Assembly: GCA_937916005.1 (NCBI GenBank)
Contig: CALGIA010000558.1
Span: forward strand, 1 to 16,214
Direction: 5' to 3'
Source of the DNA: an uncultured Rhodospirillaceae bacterium
GTDB lineage: Bacteria; Pseudomonadota; Alphaproteobacteria; MPNO01
Length of the DNA stretch: 16,214 nt
The notes under the pieces are model-generated. The model was not told the origin of the DNA, made no database searches, and saw nothing but the letters and a program-made list of their open reading frames with translations. This document shows, in pieces, positions 13,317 to 16,214 of this stretch (position 1 is its first letter; the number at the start of each line of letters is the position of its first letter). The translations under genes and the position numbers were made by a program.

Positions 13317-13997
13317 TCAGGCCCGCCAGTCGGTCAATACCGCATCCGCATCGAGTGTGTCCTTGAGTTGATCGCGCACCGTCTTCCATCTGAAACGTAT
13401 GGAAAAGCGCACGATCTCCACATCATGAATTTTCAGTTCGTCGGCCACGGGCGCCCATTCGACCAGCGCGGCGAGACTGCCGGAGAACGCCTCTTCGCCG
13501 TTCGCCACATCGCCCCATGCCGTCGACCGGGCGCGCTGACGGAAGGCGCGCCGCGCGTCGTCGAAGCCGTTTGGCCGATCAGCGGGACTGGGTTCACTGG
13601 CGAGCGCGGACTCCATAATTCGAATGGCGATGTCGCGCAATTCATCACCATCGTGGGCGTCGGCGTCGGCATGGGCGTCGGCGTTGCGGCCAAGCACCGC
13701 CGTGGCGTATATGGCCAGGTCGCTGAGACAGGCGAGATAGATTTCCCATTTAGCCAAATTCACCGAATTGGCGAACACGTCGTCCTCCATGAACGAGATG
13801 AAACGGGTGCCGACCCGGGTTCGGATATATCCGTAGAGAGTCGTCTGGGCGACGAATTTGGACCGGGTTTCGACAAACTGAATGAGGCCGTCAACGGTGT
13901 CGATGGGCGGCGGCCGACGCCAGAACATCAGGGCCTTCAAAGCCATGACAACGTACCGCATCGTCTCCTGGCAGGCGTCGTGCAGGCGGCGATCCAT
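13317..13997 (-). CDS. Conserved hypothetical protein cotranscribed with the DUF294 gene
   Basis: A 226-residue protein I cannot assign to a named family. It has no signal peptide; a basic-hydrophobic stretch VVMALKALMFWRRPPP sits near residues 17-32. The middle contains TLYGYIRTRVGTRF and FMEDDVFANSVNLAKWEIYLACLSDLAIY, likely helical. A His/Asp/Ala-rich low-complexity run (ADAHADADAHDGDE, about 107-120) is encoded by imperfect short repeats around 13650-13690. The end, VRFSIRFRWKTVRDQLKDTL, is amphipathic. The ATG at 13997 follows TTAGGAGA at good spacing. It precedes the CBS-DUF294 gene by 2 nt and is divergent from the symporter pair, so a role in regulating or serving that transporter is the natural guess. 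Confidence 0.8.
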   Translation of the reverse strand: MDRRLHDACQETMRYVVMALKALMFWRRPPPIDTVDGLIQFVETRSKFVAQTTLYGYIRTRVGTRFISFMEDDVFANSVNLAKWEIYLACLSDLAIYATAVLGRNADAHADADAHDGDELRDIAIRIMESALASEPSPADRPNGFDDARRAFRQRARSTAWGDVANGEEAFSGSLAALVEWAPVADELKIHDVEIVRFSIRFRWKTVRDQLKDTLDADAVLTDWRA

Positions 13998-14062
13998 GAA
14001 ATCCGTCTCCTAAATTACAAAACGATGCGCACTAAAGATCAATGTTTATTCAACTTTCACCG

Positions 14063-14136
14063 TTGACTTATTGAATTGATTCCGCCTGATAATATAAGGA
14101 GTCTCGCTTTTTACGCGCCGACAAACTGTCGTCGGC
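14063..14136 (+). promoter_or_regulatory. Divergent AT-rich control region and leader hairpin before the symporter genes
   Basis: The 216-bp gap 13998-14213 separates divergent operons. On the plus strand TTGACT (14063-14068) and GATAATAT (14088-14095) resemble -35 and -10 boxes, but their spacing (19-21 nt) is long; TTATTG at 14068-14073 with TAATAT at 14090-14095 gives 16 nt and is an alternative. Downstream, GCCGAC (14117-14122) and GTCGGC (14131-14136) form an inverted repeat that would lie in the mRNA leader. No standard riboswitch fold was recognised. Confidence 0.4.
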
Positions 14137-14213
14137 ATGTCCAGTGGTAACTGTAGTCCCGATTTAAGTGCTTGGTTGGTTGTGCTGTCCAAACAACTTA
14201 GGGGGTGAAATCC

Positions 14214-14480
14214 ATGGCTGAGATTACGCCGGAAGTGCGCGCGGCGCACTGGGCTAAAACAAAAAGTCTTACCTTTACGGTTCTGGTTATCTGGTTCATA
14301 TTCTCGTTCGTCGTGCATTGGTATGCCGACAGTCTCAATACCTTTTCGTTCATCGGTTTCCCGCTTGGCTTTTATATGGCCGCCCAGGGATCGTTGGCTA
14401 TTTTCGTCATTCTGATTTTCTGGCTGACAAACCGCCAGGAAAAAATAGATGACGAATTCGGCGTGTCAGAAGAAGAATAG
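14214..14480 (+). CDS. DUF4212 small membrane subunit of a sodium:solute symporter
   Basis: An 88-residue inner-membrane protein with two helices (about residues 19-40 and 52-74), starting with a soluble AEITPEVRAAHWAKTKSL and ending in an acidic tail. HWAKTKSLT and FPLGFYMAAQGSLAIFV are the family's conserved parts. DUF4212 proteins are encoded directly before VC_2705-type sodium:solute symporters and are thought to form a complex with them. The ATG at 14214 follows AGGGGGTG at 14200-14207; the in-frame GTG at 14205 lies within that ribosome-binding site and is rejected. The large subunit starts 11 nt after the stop. Confidence 0.93.
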   Translation: MAEITPEVRAAHWAKTKSLTFTVLVIWFIFSFVVHWYADSLNTFSFIGFPLGFYMAAQGSLAIFVILIFWLTNRQEKIDDEFGVSEEE

Positions 14481-14491
14481 GATTGAACCAA

Positions 14492-16214
14492 ATGAGCAGT
14501 CCCGACAAATCAAGCTTCATCAATAATCTGCCGAAGATCTACGGAATCTATACCGGCGGATTCGTCATTTTCATCCTGCTGATGGCGGTCCTTGAACAGG
14601 CCGGCATGAGCTCGGAAACAATCGGCATTCTGTTCGTGGCCTTTACGGTGGTGATCTATGCCGCCATCGGCTGGTTGTCGCGCACCATGCAGGTCGATGC
14701 CTATTACCTGGCGGGCAGGCAGGTGCCCGCCGTGTTCAACGGCATGGCGACCGCGGCCGACTGGATGTCGGGCGCATCTTTCGTGGCCATGGCCGGCGGC
14801 ATTTATTTCGGCGGTCACGGCTATCTCGCCTTCGTGGTGGGGTGGACCGGCGGTTATGTGCTGGTGGCGTCGCTGATGGCGCCGTATCTGCGCAAATTCG
14901 GCTGCTATACCGTGCCCGATTTCATCGGGACCCGCTATGGCGGCAACACCGCACGTCTGATGGCGGTCATCGTTCTGGTTGTCGCGTCCTTCACCTATGT
15001 GACGGCGCAGATCAACGCCACGGGCACCATCGCCTCACGGGCGCTTGATATTCCGTTCGGGGCCGGGGTCTGGATCGGCCTGCTGGGCATTCTGCTGTGT
15101 TCCATGCTGGGCGGCATGCGGGCAGTGACCTGGACCCAGGTGGCCCAGTACATCGTGCTGATCATCGCCTATCTGACTCCGGTGATCTGGATGTCCAACA
15201 AGCAGGGCTTCGGCGTCATTCCCCAATTCGCCTATGGCGATGCGGTGGCGCGCCTGGCGGAGCTTGAGGTGCTCCACAAGGTCGGTGAACTCAAGGCGGC
15301 CGGGGCTTTCGCGGGTCTGAATGCGCTGACGGTGCACCATTCCGACGCCGGCGGTTCGGTCATGGCGAACTGGAAGTTCGCCACATTGACGCTCTGCATG
15401 ATGGCGGGGACGGCGTCGCTGCCCCATGTCCTGATGCGCTACTTCACCACCCCTTCGGTGAAAGCCGCACGTCAGTCCGTGGCATGGTCGCTGCTGTTCA
15501 TCTTCCTGCTGTACTTCACGGCGCCGGCGCTTGCGACCTTTACCAAGCTGCAGGTGCTGGATCCAAACCTGGCGACCGGCATCATCGGCAAGTCGTTTTC
15601 CGCTGTGTCGTCGCTCGACTGGATCCAGAAGTGGAGCCATGTGGGCTTCCTGAAGATCATCGATGCAAACCATGACGGTATCCTTCAGATCAACGAGTTC
15701 TTCATGCGTGGCGATATCGTCGTGTTGGCGACTCCCGAAATCGCCGGGTTGCCTTATGTGATCTCCGGTCTGGTTGCCGCCGGCGGCATGGCGGCCGCCA
15801 TGTCGACCGCCGACGGTCTGTTGCTGGCGATCGCCAACGCCCTGTCCCATGATCTCTATTACAAGATGATCGATCCGCAGGCCGATACACGGAAACGGCT
15901 GCTTGCCGCGCGGGTCTTGCTGGTCGGTATCGCGGTCGCGGGCGCGTTGGTGGCCAGCCTCAAGCTGACCAGCATCCTGGGAGCAGTGGCCTGGGCCTTC
16001 GACTTCGCCTGTTCGGGACTGTTCTTCCCCCTTGTGCTCGGCATCTGGTGGAAACGGGCCAACAAGGAAGGCGCCATCGCGGGCATGGTCTGCGGCTTCG
16101 TCGCGGGAACCGCGTATCTGGTCTATATCCGCTTCCTGGGCGGTGATCCCTGGATCGGGATCGATCACCTGCGGTTTGGAATTATCGGCATGCCGGTAAG
16201 TCTGATCGCCATGG
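14492..16214 (+). CDS. Sodium:solute symporter, VC_2705 subfamily (ActP-like), 3' end outside window
   Basis: 574 codons are visible and the frame is open at the window edge. The N-terminus MSSPDKSSFINNLPKIYG is followed by many hydrophobic helices. SSS-family marks include DAYYLAGRQVPAVFNGMA (about 69-86), ADWMSGASF, PDFIGTRYGG and the signature region LGGMRAVTWTQVAQYIVLII. AGLPYVISGLVAAGG leads into STADGLLLAIANALSHDLYY. It should use the sodium gradient to import a small organic acid, such as acetate or another short carboxylate, together with the DUF4212 subunit. A hydrophilic loop holds an EF-hand-like sequence, DANHDGILQINE (residues 391-402). ATG 14492 has AGGA at 14479-14482, overlapping the upstream stop codon. 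About 570-600 residues is usual for this subfamily, so little is probably missing. Confidence 0.93.
   Translation, partial: MSSPDKSSFINNLPKIYGIYTGGFVIFILLMAVLEQAGMSSETIGILFVAFTVVIYAAIGWLSRTMQVDAYYLAGRQVPAVFNGMATAADWMSGASFVAMAGGIYFGGHGYLAFVVGWTGGYVLVASLMAPYLRKFGCYTVPDFIGTRYGGNTARLMAVIVLVVASFTYVTAQINATGTIASRALDIPFGAGVWIGLLGILLCSMLGGMRAVTWTQVAQYIVLIIAYLTPVIWMSNKQGFGVIPQFAYGDAVARLAELEVLHKVGELKAAGAFAGLNALTVHHSDAGGSVMANWKFATLTLCMMAGTASLPHVLMRYFTTPSVKAARQSVAWSLLFIFLLYFTAPALATFTKLQVLDPNLATGIIGKSFSAVSSLDWIQKWSHVGFLKIIDANHDGILQINEFFMRGDIVVLATPEIAGLPYVISGLVAAGGMAAAMSTADGLLLAIANALSHDLYYKMIDPQADTRKRLLAARVLLVGIAVAGALVASLKLTSILGAVAWAFDFACSGLFFPLVLGIWWKRANKEGAIAGMVCGFVAGTAYLVYIRFLGGDPWIGIDHLRFGIIGMPVSLIAM

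Noticed and set aside
11998..13371. 457-codon plus-strand open frame opposite CBS-DUF294
   Set aside because: Antisense shadow; composition unlike a folded protein, while the minus strand has complete CBS and nucleotidyltransferase motifs.
13650..13690. Tandem repeat or CRISPR-like array
   Set aside because: A short imperfect coding repeat giving an Ala-Asp-His run; no spacers or palindromic repeat units.
15035..16168. 377-codon minus-strand open frame at the window end
   Set aside because: It is rich in Gln, His, Arg and Asp and antisense to the sodium:solute symporter, whose frame shows family motifs to the edge.

Overview
This is high-GC chromosomal DNA, almost certainly from an alphaproteobacterium. 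The evidence is the codon use, the PEP-CTERM protein, a YghU-type glutathione transferase, several carboxymuconolactone-decarboxylase (CMD) family proteins, and a DUF4212/sodium:solute symporter locus beside a CBS-DUF294 protein and an epsilon-like exonuclease. A Rhodospirillales-like, free-living or marine organism is my guess; the sequence alone does not settle it. I saw no tRNA, rRNA, CRISPR array, phage gene or transposase.

Layout. 1-1351: the C-terminal part of an acyl-CoA synthetase/ligase, then an exported TPR protein. 1415-4076 (all minus strand): a PcaC-like CMD protein with an unusual CGHC motif and a TTG start, a PEP-CTERM protein, and yghU. The PEP-CTERM gene has a near-canonical sigma-54 promoter and two upstream 17-bp dyads about five helical turns apart, the layout of an enhancer-activated gene. 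4077-4613: a gene-poor stretch holding a perfect 13-bp-stem hairpin and the last ~58 residues of a TrkH potassium transporter, a gene relic. A second relic, at 1885-1977, is a fragment of the neighbouring TPR gene.

4614-6859 (plus): a tight amidohydrolase-cupin-CMD operon that looks like a small catabolic pathway, probably for an aromatic or other cyclic carboxylate. 6986-8007: a three-TM protein resembling Pycsar-type (PycTM/DUF5706) membrane effectors, preceded by a three-unit Pho-box-like array, then a DUF983 protein. 8027-10183 (minus): a soluble PAS-PAS-histidine kinase-receiver hybrid whose first PAS domain has collapsed to about 28 residues.

10411-11848 (plus): another CMD protein and a membrane-anchored DEDDh exonuclease, whose stop codon overlaps the stop of the convergent CBS-DUF294 gene (11845-13314). 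That gene follows a conserved hypothetical gene 2 nt upstream. Divergent from these, across an AT-rich regulatory region, are the DUF4212 small subunit and the large sodium:solute symporter, which runs off the window. The symporter, DUF4212, DUF294 and exonuclease genes are a recurrent neighbourhood in proteobacteria and probably serve regulated uptake of a small organic acid such as acetate. The symporter carries an EF-hand-like loop.

Most novel leads: the sigma-54/paired-dyad control of the PEP-CTERM gene; the PycTM-like protein with no cyclase beside it but a putative PhoB site; the two gene relics; and the CGHC motif in a PcaC-type protein.
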